Shown here piece after piece: positions 35,515 through 42,831 of a stretch of 43,929 nt of DNA. Location: the NCBI GenBank assembly GCA_027487315.1, contig JAIYDW010000214.1, positions 1 through 43,929 of the forward strand, in the 5' to 3' direction. The notes below the pieces were generated by a model. That model did no database searches. It saw nothing but the letters and a program-made list of their open reading frames with translations, and was not told where the DNA came from. The first letter of the stretch is position 1, and every line of letters begins with the position of its first letter. The DNA comes from Verrucomicrobiaceae bacterium. GTDB lineage: Bacteria > Verrucomicrobiota > Verrucomicrobiia > Verrucomicrobiales > Verrucomicrobiaceae. A program made the position numbers and the translations under genes.

Positions 35515-36285
35515 ATGGTGAAGGAACTTTTTGATCTCTCGGGGAAGGTGGCGCTGGTCACTGGAGGCAGCAAAGGGCTGGGGAAGGCGATGGCGCGTGG
35601 CTTGGCGGAGGCGGGGGCGGATGTGATGATTGCGAGTCGGAGCGAGGGGGAGCTCAAGAAGGCGGCGGATGAGATTGGGGAAGGGTTGGGGGTGCGAGTG
35701 ATTTATCGGGTGACGGACATGGGGGTTCGCGGTGAGGTGGTGGCGCTGGCGGAGGAGACGTGCGCGAGGCTGGGGAAGGTGGATATCTTGATTAACAATG
35801 CGGGGAGCAATCAGCCGCAGGCGATCGACGAGGTGACGGATGAGGCTTGGGATCGGATCCTTGAGTTGAATCTGACGAGCTGCATGAGTTTGTCGCGGGC
35901 GGTGGTGCCGGGGATGAAGCAGCGCGGGTGGGGGAGGATCATTCACATATCGTCGGTGCTGGGCGTGGGGTCGAAGGAGAAGCGGAATGCGTATTCGGCG
36001 ACGAAGGCGGGGTTGATTGGATTGACGAAGGCGAGTGCGCTGGACCTGGGGCCGTACAACATCACGGTGAATTGTTTGTGTCCGGGGCCGTTTTTGACGG
36101 ACTTGCCGATGAGTCTGCTGAGTGAGGTGGAGAAGCAGGCGTTTGCGAACCGGACGGCGTTGAATCGGTGGGGGCAGACGAAGGAGTTGGTGGGGCCGGC
36201 GTTGATGCTGGCGAGTGATGCGGGGAGTTACATCACGGGGGAGGCGCTGCTGGTGGATGGGGGCGCGTTTGCGCGGGCGCTTTAG
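35515..36285 (+). CDS. SDR-family oxidoreductase (gluconate 5-dehydrogenase/FabG-like)
   Basis: 256 residues. The motif order is classical: 'LVTGGSKGLGKAMARGLAEA', 'DILINNAGSNQPQ', a serine in 'IHISSVLGVGS', then Tyr-x3-Lys in 'NAYSATKAGLIGLT', and 'YITGEALLVDGGAFARA'. The pattern suits oxidation or reduction of sugar acids or of 3-oxoacyl chains, without a decisive feature. It is transcribed away from the Gfo/Idh/MocA gene and converges on the heptose epimerase gene 8 bases downstream. Confidence 0.85.
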   Translation: MVKELFDLSGKVALVTGGSKGLGKAMARGLAEAGADVMIASRSEGELKKAADEIGEGLGVRVIYRVTDMGVRGEVVALAEETCARLGKVDILINNAGSNQPQAIDEVTDEAWDRILELNLTSCMSLSRAVVPGMKQRGWGRIIHISSVLGVGSKEKRNAYSATKAGLIGLTKASALDLGPYNITVNCLCPGPFLTDLPMSLLSEVEKQAFANRTALNRWGQTKELVGPALMLASDAGSYITGEALLVDGGAFARAL

Positions 36286-36293
36286 GCCTGGGG

Positions 36294-37304
36294 TCAGTTT
36301 GCGAGTTCGTCGCCGAGGCGGCGGTCGTGTTGGAGGTAGTTGGTGACGTAGTCGCGGACGGAGTCGGTGAGAGGTGTGAGGGCGTCGGCGTAGCCGGATT
36401 GGCGGAGGCGGGCGATGTCGGCGCAGGTGAAGTATTGGTATTTTTCGCGGAGGGTTTCTGGCATGTCGATGAAGTCGATGGCGGGAGCGCGACCGAGGGC
36501 GGCGAAGATGGCGTTGGCGAGGTCGACCCAGGTTTGGGCGGTGCCGGAGCCGAGGTTGTAGAGGCCGGCGGCGAGTGGGGCCTGGGCGAGTTGGAGGGTC
36601 ATGCGGACGGCGTCTTTGACGTAGAGGAAGTCGCGTTTTTGTTCGCCGTCGCGGTAATCGGGGCGATGGGATTTGAAGAGGCTGAGGCGGCCGGTGGAGG
36701 TGATTTGGCCGAAGGCTTTGTGGACGACGCTGCGCATGTCGGCCTTGTGGTCTTCGTTGGGGCCGAAGACGTTGAAGTATTTGAGGCCGACGATGCGGCG
36801 GAGCCAGCCCTGGCGTTTGGCGTGGAGGTCGAAGAGGTGCTTCGAGTAGCCGTACATGTTGAGGGGGCGGAGGCGTTGAATATCGTCGTTGGTGTCGTCC
36901 ATGCCGAGGGAGCCGTCGCCGTAGGTGGCGGCGGAGGAGGCGTAGACGAAGCGGGCGCGCTGGGCCATGGCCCACTGGCAGAGTTGGCGGGTGTAGTCGA
37001 AGTTGTTGCGCATCAAGAAGTCGCTGTCCTTCTCGGTGGTGGCGGAGCAGGCGCCGAGGTGGAGGACGACGTCGAAGCGGCCGAGGGCGTCGGGGTTGGT
37101 GGTGATTTTGTTCAGGAGGTCGATGCCGTCGATGTAGTCGGCGAACTTGAGGGGGACGAGATTGCGCCATTTTTCATCGGTGCCGAGGCGGTCGGCGATG
37201 ACGATGTTTTCGGAGCCGCGGCGGTTGAGTTCCCAGGCGAGGGCGGAGCCGATGAAACCGGCGCCACCGGTGATGAGGATGCGGCTGTCGTGGGATTTGA
37301 GCAT
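36294..37304 (-). CDS. hldD: ADP-L-glycero-D-manno-heptose 6-epimerase
   Basis: 336 residues, extended SDR fold. 'ILITGGAGFIGSALAWELNR' is the NAD(P) motif. 'LHLGACSATTEKDSDFLM' is the characteristic HldD segment (GA.S.TTE). 'FVYASSAATYGDG' and 'NMYGYSKHLFDLHA' hold the Ser and Tyr/Lys catalytic residues. 'GLKYFNVFGPNEDHKADMRS' is also typical. The enzyme converts ADP-D-glycero- to ADP-L-glycero-manno-heptose for the LPS inner core, consistent with a Gram-negative envelope. It starts 15 bases after murI, so the two probably share a transcript at the end of the arg operon. Confidence 0.92.
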   Translation of the reverse strand: MLKSHDSRILITGGAGFIGSALAWELNRRGSENIVIADRLGTDEKWRNLVPLKFADYIDGIDLLNKITTNPDALGRFDVVLHLGACSATTEKDSDFLMRNNFDYTRQLCQWAMAQRARFVYASSAATYGDGSLGMDDTNDDIQRLRPLNMYGYSKHLFDLHAKRQGWLRRIVGLKYFNVFGPNEDHKADMRSVVHKAFGQITSTGRLSLFKSHRPDYRDGEQKRDFLYVKDAVRMTLQLAQAPLAAGLYNLGSGTAQTWVDLANAIFAALGRAPAIDFIDMPETLREKYQYFTCADIARLRQSGYADALTPLTDSVRDYVTNYLQHDRRLGDELAN

Positions 37305-37319
37305 GGTGAAAAGGGGGGG

Positions 37320-38162
37320 TTAGAGGGAGGCGTGGTGGATGGCGTCGAGGTCGAGGCCGAGGAATTGGCGGGCCTGGTCTTCGGCTTGTTGGGAGAGGTC
37401 GGTGAGGTGGATGTGGAGTGTAGGCGGAGTGTCCGAGTTGGAGGCGAGGAGCTGGTGAGCGGCGAGTTCGTTGCGGACGTGGGAGGCGCAGGTGGAGGCG
37501 GAGTCGATGAGGCGGACTTTGTCGCCGACGAGTTCCTGGAGGACGGGGATGAGAAGGGGGTAGTGGGTGCAGCCGAGGAGGAGGGTGTCGATGTTGCGTT
37601 GCAGCATCGGCTGGAGGTACTCTTTGAGGACGAGTTTGAGGGCGGGGTGATCGAGCCAGCCTTGCTCGACGAAGGGGACGAGGAGGGGGGTGGCGCGGGC
37701 GTGGATTTGGAGGTCGGGTCGGCGAAGAGCGAGGTGGTGCTGGTAGGCGTGGCTCTTGATGGTGCCCTCAGTGCCGATGATGCCGACGCGCTGGCAGTTG
37801 GGGGAGGCGAGGGTGGCGGCGATGCCGGGTTCGAGGACGCCGAAGATGGGGATGCGGAAGGTGGCGCGGAGGGCGTCGAGAGCGTGGGCGGTGGCGGTGT
37901 TGCAGGCGACGACGACGGCTTTGACGCCCTTATTGATCAGGAACTGGGTGTCTTCGAGGGCGAAGCGGCGGATGGTTTCGGGGGACTTGGAGCCGTAGGG
38001 GACGCGGGCGGTGTCGCCGAGGTAGATGATGGATTCGTGGGGGAGGAGTTGGCGGAGGGCGCGGACGACGGTGAGGCCGCCAACGCCGGAGTCGAAGACG
38101 CCGAGGGGGGCGGCTTTGCCGCCGGAGATGGGAGATGGGAGATGGGAGATGGGGGAGGGCAA
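37320..38162 (-). CDS. murI: Glutamate racemase, with N-terminus encoded by a tandem repeat
   Basis: 280 residues. It makes D-glutamate for peptidoglycan. Signatures are 'GVFDSGVGGLTVVR', 'GDTARVPYGSKS', Cys87 in 'VACNTATA' and Cys198 in 'LLGCTHYPLL', the two catalytic cysteines. The only in-frame start before the core is TTG 38162; the first 13 or so residues are Pro/Ser/Ile-rich and come from four GGAGATG units at 38124-38151. No Shine-Dalgarno sequence was seen. Translation may be weak or coupled to argF, whose stop is 77 bases upstream across a repeat array. Confidence 0.9.
   Translation of the reverse strand: MPSPISHLPSPISGGKAAPLGVFDSGVGGLTVVRALRQLLPHESIIYLGDTARVPYGSKSPETIRRFALEDTQFLINKGVKAVVVACNTATAHALDALRATFRIPIFGVLEPGIAATLASPNCQRVGIIGTEGTIKSHAYQHHLALRRPDLQIHARATPLLVPFVEQGWLDHPALKLVLKEYLQPMLQRNIDTLLLGCTHYPLLIPVLQELVGDKVRLIDSASTCASHVRNELAAHQLLASNSDTPPTLHIHLTDLSQQAEDQARQFLGLDLDAIHHASL
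38124..38151. repeat. (GGAGATG)4 heptamer tandem repeat inside the murI start
   Basis: Four exact 7-base units occupy 38124-38130, 38131-38137, 38138-38144 and 38145-38151. They lie inside the murI 5' coding end. Unit loss or gain would shift the frame, since 28 is not a multiple of three, unless translation starts elsewhere. Confidence 0.9.
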
Positions 38163-38166
38163 GGGG

Positions 38167-38229
38167 GACTTCGGATTGCGGATTGCGGATTTCGGAATGT
38201 GGATTTCGGAATGTGGATTTCGGAATGTG
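38167..38229. repeat. GATTGCG-type heptamer array filling the argF-murI gap
   Basis: Nine consecutive 7-base units: GACTTCG, GATTGCG twice, GATTTCG, then GAATGTG and GATTTCG alternating to the end at 38229. It occupies most of the 77-base gap. Two shorter arrays of the same type lie at 39667 and 41460. Confidence 0.9.
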
Positions 38230-38239
38230 AGTTGGGGAG

Positions 38240-39145
38240 TTAGGAGCGTTGGGAGAGGGAGACTAGGATGGCTTTTTGGGCGTGGAGGCGGTTTTCGGCT
38301 TGGTCGAAGATGGTTTGAGCGTGGGCTTCCATGACTTCGTTGGTGATTTCTTTGCCGCGATAGGCGGGGAGGCAGTGCATGACGAGGGCGCCGGGTTTGG
38401 CGTGGGTCATGAGGGTGTCGTTGATTTGCCAGGGGCGGAGGATTTCGATGCGCTCGGCGGCCTCCTCTTCTTTGCCCATGCTGACCCAGACGTCGGTGTA
38501 GATGGCGTCGGCATCTGTCACAGCGGCGATGGGATCGTCGGTGATGGTGAGGTTGGATTGGTCCGGGAGGGTGGCGAGGAAGCTGGCGGCGGGTTGGAAT
38601 GCTTTGGGGGCGCCGATGACGATGTGGAAGCCGCCGCGGACGGCGGCCCAGATCCAGGAGCGGGCGACGTTGCAGTCGCCATCGCCCATGAAGACGACGC
38701 GTTTGTTTTTCCAGGAGCCGAGGCGTTCCTGAATGGTGAGGAGGTCGGCGAGGATTTGACAGGGGTGTTCGTCATCGGTGAGGGCGTTGACGGTGGGGAT
38801 GCAGGAGTAATGGGCGAAGTCGACGACGTCCTGCTGGGCGAAGGTGCGGATGACGGCGCCGTGGATCATCCGGCCGAGGACGCGAGCGGTGTCTTTGATG
38901 GGTTCACCACGGCCGAGTTGGATATCGGCCCCGGAGAGGAACATGGGGGTGCCGCCGAGTTCGCGGATGCCGACTTCGAAGCTGACGCGGGTGCGGGTGG
39001 AGGACTTGGTGAAGATGAGGGCCCACTGCTGACCGGCGAGGACTTGGGGGGAGGTGGTGCGATCCTTTTTCAGGGTGGCACCGAGGTTGACGAGGGATTC
39101 GATTTGCTGGCCGGTGAGGGCTTCGATGGAGAGGAGGTGGTCCAT
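38240..39145 (-). CDS. argF: Ornithine carbamoyltransferase
   Basis: 301 residues. It joins carbamoyl phosphate and ornithine into citrulline. The carbamoyl-phosphate loop is 'KSSTRTRVSFE' (47-57), 'EHPCQILADLL' is at 126-136, and the ornithine-binding 'HCLPAYRGKEI' is at 257-267. Sequences match the anabolic enzyme. It is the fifth gene of the argC-J-B-D-F cluster. The 48-base gap from argD is occupied by an ACAGGATT repeat, which therefore forms the leader directly upstream of its start codon. Confidence 0.94.
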   Translation of the reverse strand: MDHLLSIEALTGQQIESLVNLGATLKKDRTTSPQVLAGQQWALIFTKSSTRTRVSFEVGIRELGGTPMFLSGADIQLGRGEPIKDTARVLGRMIHGAVIRTFAQQDVVDFAHYSCIPTVNALTDDEHPCQILADLLTIQERLGSWKNKRVVFMGDGDCNVARSWIWAAVRGGFHIVIGAPKAFQPAASFLATLPDQSNLTITDDPIAAVTDADAIYTDVWVSMGKEEEAAERIEILRPWQINDTLMTHAKPGALVMHCLPAYRGKEITNEVMEAHAQTIFDQAENRLHAQKAILVSLSQRS

Positions 39146-39166
39146 GAGGGGGGCGGGCTTTTTTTT

Positions 39167-39204
39167 GGACAGGATTTACAGGATTTTTTTGGATTAACAG
39201 GATT
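39167..39204. repeat. ACAGGATT-family dispersed repeat, copy 3, overlapping the argD stop codon
   Basis: Units GGACAGGATTTACAGGATTT and GGATTAACAGGATT flank a T-run. On the minus strand the unit AATCCTGTTAATCC supplies the last residues (Glu-Ser-Cys) and the TAA stop of argD at 39194-39196. The flanking GGGCGGGCTTTTTTTT sequence is shared with copy 1. Confidence 0.85.
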
Positions 39205-40540
39205 CCTTATTTGGGAGGATTTTTGATTTATGGGATGATTGGAGGATCCTGTTGAGGGTGTTGTGGAAGATTTGGAGGGCTTCGGAGGCGTGCGCTTCGG
39301 TGAGGTTCATGGGGGGGAGCCAGCGGACGACTTTGGGGCCGGCGGGGACGACGAGGAGGCCGTCTTGGATGAGTTGGGCAGCGAGCCAGATGGAGGCGGG
39401 TTTGCCGGAGGCTTGGACGGCGGGGAGGGCATTGAGTTGGGCTTCGTCGAGTTCGAAGCCGATCATCATGCCGAAGGCGCGGATGTCCGTGATGAGGGGG
39501 TGTTTCCAGGCGGCGACTTCGCCTGCGATGCGTTTGCCGAGGGCGGCGGAGTGGGAGGCGAGGTGGTCGCGTTTGATGACACCGAGGGTGACGAGTCCGG
39601 CGGCGCAGGCGAGGGGGCTGCCGCCGTAGGTGGTGCCGTGGGTGCCGGGTCCGAGGAGGTGGATCAGATTGCGGATGGGGGATTGCGGATTGCGGACTTC
39701 GGCATCGCGCACCCAGAAGGCGCCGAGGGGGAAGCCGGAGCCGATGGATTTGGCCCAACTGATGGCGGAGGGTTGGATTTCATCGCCGGGGACGATGCTG
39801 CGCCAGCCGCAGGTGTCGCCGGTGCGACCGAAGCCGCATTGGACTTCGTCGAGGAGGAGGAGGAGGTCGTGCTGGTCGCAGAGGGACTGGACGGCGCGGA
39901 GGAACTCGGGAGTGGCGGGGTGGACGCCGCTTTCTCCCTGGATGGGTTCGAGCATGATGGCGACGGTGCGCTCGGTGATGGCGGAGCGGAGGGCGTCGAT
40001 GTCGTTGAAGGCGGAGTAGACGAAGCCTGGGACGATGGGGCCGAAGCCACCGTGGATTTTTTCCTGGGCGGTGGCGCTCATGGCGCCGAAGGTACGGCCA
40101 TGGAAGCTGCCTGAGAAGGTGATGATCTCGTAGCGGGGGGAGCCGTCGGGGAGAGGAGTGTTGACGCCGTATTTGCGGGCGAGTTTGATCATGCCTTCGT
40201 TGGCTTCGGCGCCGCTGTTAGAGAAGAAGCAGCGGCCGGGGATGTGGACGAAATCTTCGACGATGAGGCGGGCGAGTTGGGCCTGCTGTTTGATGCAGTA
40301 CCAGTTGGAGACGTGGATGAGTGTGCGGGCCTGGTGGGCGATGGCGTCGGCGACTTCGGGGTGGGCGTGGCCGAGAGGGCAGACGGCGACACCGCCGGCG
40401 AAGTCGAGGTATTTTTTGCCGGTGCTGTCCCAGAGGTAGGGGCCTTCACCGCGCTCAGGCCAGATGGGAAAGCGGCCGTAATTGGGGAGGACGTATTGGT
40501 CCAACCAGGCGGGGTCGAAGTCGAGATCAGCGGAGGGCAT
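39194..40540 (-). CDS. argD: Acetylornithine aminotransferase with in-frame repeat insertion
   Basis: 448 residues, somewhat longer than the usual 390-400. It is a PLP-dependent class III aminotransferase of arginine synthesis. Conserved blocks are 'FFSNSGAEANEGMIK', 'LLLDEVQCGFGRTG' (Asp231) and the PLP lysine Lys264 in 'SWAKSIGSGFPLGAFW'. Between 'GAFWVR' and 'GPGTHGTTYGGSPLAC', normally nearly adjacent, lie about 15 residues including 'EVRNPQSPIRN', encoded by five heptamers at 39667-39701. The frame stays open across it. The insertion is near the active-site entrance, so activity may be altered but is probably kept. The C-terminal residues and stop come from an ACAGGATT repeat. Confidence 0.9.
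   Translation of the reverse strand: MPSADLDFDPAWLDQYVLPNYGRFPIWPERGEGPYLWDSTGKKYLDFAGGVAVCPLGHAHPEVADAIAHQARTLIHVSNWYCIKQQAQLARLIVEDFVHIPGRCFFSNSGAEANEGMIKLARKYGVNTPLPDGSPRYEIITFSGSFHGRTFGAMSATAQEKIHGGFGPIVPGFVYSAFNDIDALRSAITERTVAIMLEPIQGESGVHPATPEFLRAVQSLCDQHDLLLLLDEVQCGFGRTGDTCGWRSIVPGDEIQPSAISWAKSIGSGFPLGAFWVRDAEVRNPQSPIRNLIHLLGPGTHGTTYGGSPLACAAGLVTLGVIKRDHLASHSAALGKRIAGEVAAWKHPLITDIRAFGMMIGFELDEAQLNALPAVQASGKPASIWLAAQLIQDGLLVVPAGPKVVRWLPPMNLTEAHASEALQIFHNTLNRILQSSHKSKILPNKESC
39667..39701. repeat. GATTGCG-type heptamer array inside argD
   Basis: Five units: GATTGCG, GATGGGG, GATTGCG, GATTGCG, GACTTCG. The same unit type forms the intergenic arrays at 38167 and 41460. It keeps the argD reading frame open. 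Confidence 0.88.
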
Positions 40541-40545
40541 CTTTT

Positions 40546-40585
40546 GGGACAGGAGTGACGGAATTTTTGGGGATTAACAGGATGG
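40546..40585. repeat. ACAGGATT-family dispersed repeat, copy 4
   Basis: GGACAGGAGTGACGGAATTT and GGGGATTAACAGGAT lie in the argB-argD gap, upstream of the argD start at 40540. The copy is more diverged than copies 1 and 3 but keeps unit order. Confidence 0.7.
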
Positions 40586-40601
40586 GATACGTGGGGAACG
40601 C

Positions 40602-41456
40602 TTAGAGGGTGATTTCGGTGCCGATGCCGATGTCGGTGAAGATTTCGAGGATGAGGGCGTGGGGGATGCGTCCGTCGATGAGGTGGACTTTGCCGACGCC
40701 GCCGCGGAGGGAGGCGAGGGAGGAGTCGACTTTGGGGATCATGCCGCCGGAGATGACACCCTGGTTTTTGAGGTCGGTGATGTAGGCTGGGTTGAGGGAG
40801 GGGATGAGGGTGGACTCGTCTTTGGGGTCGCGCAGGACGCCACGGACGTCGCTGAGGAAGATGAGTTTGCGGGCCTGGAGGCGGGTGGCGAGAGCGCAGG
40901 CAGCGAGGTCGGCGTTGACGTTGAGGGTGCGGCCGCTTTCGACTTCGCGGGCGACGGGGGAGACGACTGGGACGAATTCACCGGCGACGGCGGCTTGGAT
41001 GAGGCCGAGTTTGCAGTCGTTGACTTCGCCGACCCAACCGAGGTCGCCTTTCATTTTATCGCCGAGGAAGACTTCGGTGCCTGGGATGCCGACGGCTTTG
41101 CCACCGAAGGAGTTCAGTTTGTTGACGATGTCGGGGTTGATGATGCGGGCGAGGGTTTGTTCGACGATTTTAATTGTCTCTTCGTCGGTGACGCGCATGC
41201 CGTTGATGAAGCGGGCTTCGAGGCCGCTGTCCTGCATGGCTTTGGAGATGGCTTTGCCGCCGCCGTGGACGATGACGGGGTTGATGCCGACGGCTTCAAG
41301 GAAGACGACGTCTTTGAGGAAAGTATCGACGACGGCGGGGTCTTCCATGGCACTGCCACCGACCTTGATGAGAAAGGTGCAGCCGCGATAGGCCTGCATG
41401 TAGGGCAGGGCTTCGAGGAGGACGGCGGCTTTGGTGGTGTGTTCGGGGGAGGGCAT
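40602..41456 (-). CDS. argB: Acetylglutamate kinase
   Basis: 284 residues from ATG 41456, the usual length. It phosphorylates N-acetylglutamate, the second step of arginine synthesis and often the feedback-controlled one. 'FLIKVGGSAMED' is the nucleotide-binding lysine/glycine motif, 'PVIVHGGGKAISKAM' and 'RFINGMRVTDEETI' bind acetylglutamate, and 'NVNADLAACALA' is also typical. A longer in-frame reading up to 41822 runs through the heptamer array into argJ and is rejected. The gap from argJ is 44 bases and consists mostly of repeat. Confidence 0.94.
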   Translation of the reverse strand: MPSPEHTTKAAVLLEALPYMQAYRGCTFLIKVGGSAMEDPAVVDTFLKDVVFLEAVGINPVIVHGGGKAISKAMQDSGLEARFINGMRVTDEETIKIVEQTLARIINPDIVNKLNSFGGKAVGIPGTEVFLGDKMKGDLGWVGEVNDCKLGLIQAAVAGEFVPVVSPVAREVESGRTLNVNADLAACALATRLQARKLIFLSDVRGVLRDPKDESTLIPSLNPAYITDLKNQGVISGGMIPKVDSSLASLRGGVGKVHLIDGRIPHALILEIFTDIGIGTEITL

Positions 41457-41459
41457 TTC

Positions 41460-41494
41460 GATTGCGGACTGCGGATTGCGGATTTCGGATTGGG
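41460..41494. repeat. GATTGCG-type heptamer array in the argJ-argB gap
   Basis: Five units: GATTGCG, GACTGCG, GATTGCG, GATTTCG, GATTGGG. It begins four bases upstream of the argB start codon and ends six bases before the argJ stop, so it replaces the normal ribosome-binding region of argB. Confidence 0.9.
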
Positions 41495-41500
41495 GAGGGG

Positions 41501-42787
41501 TTAGGCTAGGCCTTTTTGGCGTTTGGCGTGGATGGCGGCGGAGTATTCGCTGGCGTTGAAGTCGACGTATTCTTTGGAGAGGTCGCTGGTGTAGACGACG
41601 TATTCGGCGGAGCCGAGGTTGAGGTCGATGGTGACGGTGAAGCGGGGTTCTTTGACGATTTTTTCGAGTTGGGCGATGGGGGTGCCGGTGGAGAGGCCGC
41701 CTTTGCAGGCGATGAGGCCGCCGAAGTAGATGTCGATGAGTTCCTCGCGGAGGCGAGTGCCGGAGTAGCCGACGGCGTGGATGATGCGGCCCCAGTTGGG
41801 GTCGGAGCCGTGGAAGGAGCATTTGACGAGGAGGGACTTGCCGACGGCTTCGGCGGCGCGGCGGGCGTCGTCTTGAGTGCGGGCGTTGCGGACACGGATC
41901 TCGACGAATTTGGTGACGCGTTCGCCATCGGCGACGATCATTTTGGCGAGTTCGAGCATGACCTTGTGGAGGGCGCAGCGGAAGATGCGGGATTCCTCGG
42001 AGCCGGAGCGGATGAGGGGAGCGTCGGACTGGCCGTTGCTCATGACGATGACGGTGTCGTTGGTGCTGGTGTCGCCATCGACGGTGATGCGATTGAAGGA
42101 GAGATCGACGGCGTAGCGGACGGCGCGTTTGATTTCATCTTTGGCGACGCGGGCGTCGGTGGTGATGAAGCAGAGCATGGTGGCCATGTTGGGGCAGATC
42201 ATGCCGGCGCCTTTGGCGATGCCGCCGATGCGGAAAGAGCCGTTGCCGCAGGGGACTTCGATGGCGAAGGATTTGGGGCGGGTGTCGCTGGTCATGATGG
42301 CCTGAGCGGCTTCTTCGGACCCTTTGGCGTGGAGTTTTTTGCTGAGCGGTTCGATGTAAGGTGTGACGCGCTCCATGGGCATGGGCATGCCGATGATGCC
42401 GGTGGAGCAGACGAGGACTTGGCGCATGCGGATGCCGAGGGCTTCGGCCGTGGCCTTGGTCATGAGTTTGGCGTCCTGGATGCCGCGAGGTCCGGTGCAG
42501 GCGTTGGCGTTGCCGCTGTTGGCGATGATGGCGCGGGTGTCGGTTTCGCTCATGTGTTGAGCGGAGACGCGGACGCAGGCGGCCTTGACCTGGTTGGTGG
42601 TGAAGACGGCTTCGGTGTGGGTGGGGTAATCGGAGACGATGAGGGTGAGGTCGAGTCGTTTGACCTCAGGATTCTTGATGCCGCAGGCGATGGCACCGGC
42701 GCGGAAGCCCTTGGGGGCGGTGACACCTCCGTTGATTTTTTTGAAGGGGATGCGTGGTTCGCTATCGGAGGAGTCAGGCTTGCTCAT
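41501..42787 (-). CDS. argJ: Bifunctional glutamate N-acetyltransferase/amino-acid acetyltransferase (ornithine acetyltransferase)
   Basis: 428 residues from ATG 42787, normal for ArgJ. It transfers the acetyl group from acetylornithine to glutamate and recycles it; bifunctional forms also use acetyl-CoA. The self-cleavage site is the threonine in 'KGAGMICPNMATMLCF' (Ala-Thr-Met-Leu), which yields alpha and beta chains. 'FNRITVDGDTSTNDTV' is the other conserved block. No argA or argE is seen nearby, so this enzyme probably starts the acetyl cycle. It starts 44 bases after argC. A longer in-frame start at 43021 is unrelated sequence and is rejected. Confidence 0.94.
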   Translation of the reverse strand: MSKPDSSDSEPRIPFKKINGGVTAPKGFRAGAIACGIKNPEVKRLDLTLIVSDYPTHTEAVFTTNQVKAACVRVSAQHMSETDTRAIIANSGNANACTGPRGIQDAKLMTKATAEALGIRMRQVLVCSTGIIGMPMPMERVTPYIEPLSKKLHAKGSEEAAQAIMTSDTRPKSFAIEVPCGNGSFRIGGIAKGAGMICPNMATMLCFITTDARVAKDEIKRAVRYAVDLSFNRITVDGDTSTNDTVIVMSNGQSDAPLIRSGSEESRIFRCALHKVMLELAKMIVADGERVTKFVEIRVRNARTQDDARRAAEAVGKSLLVKCSFHGSDPNWGRIIHAVGYSGTRLREELIDIYFGGLIACKGGLSTGTPIAQLEKIVKEPRFTVTIDLNLGSAEYVVYTSDLSKEYVDFNASEYSAAIHAKRQKGLA

Positions 42788-42831
42788 GACGGTACGGGAG
42801 AGAGAGATTGAGGGACTGTTGGGAGGACGAA

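Noticed and set aside
36327-38243. A 638-codon plus-strand open frame across hldD and murI
   Set aside because: It spans two well-identified minus-strand genes and has the same low-complexity antisense composition.
38124-41494. CRISPR array
   Set aside because: The repeats are contiguous 7-base units without unique spacers, and no cas genes are present.
41457-41822. Longer argB frame starting inside argJ
   Set aside because: It is Arg/His/Pro-rich shadow of argJ and runs through the heptamer array; ATG 41456 gives a normal-length kinase.
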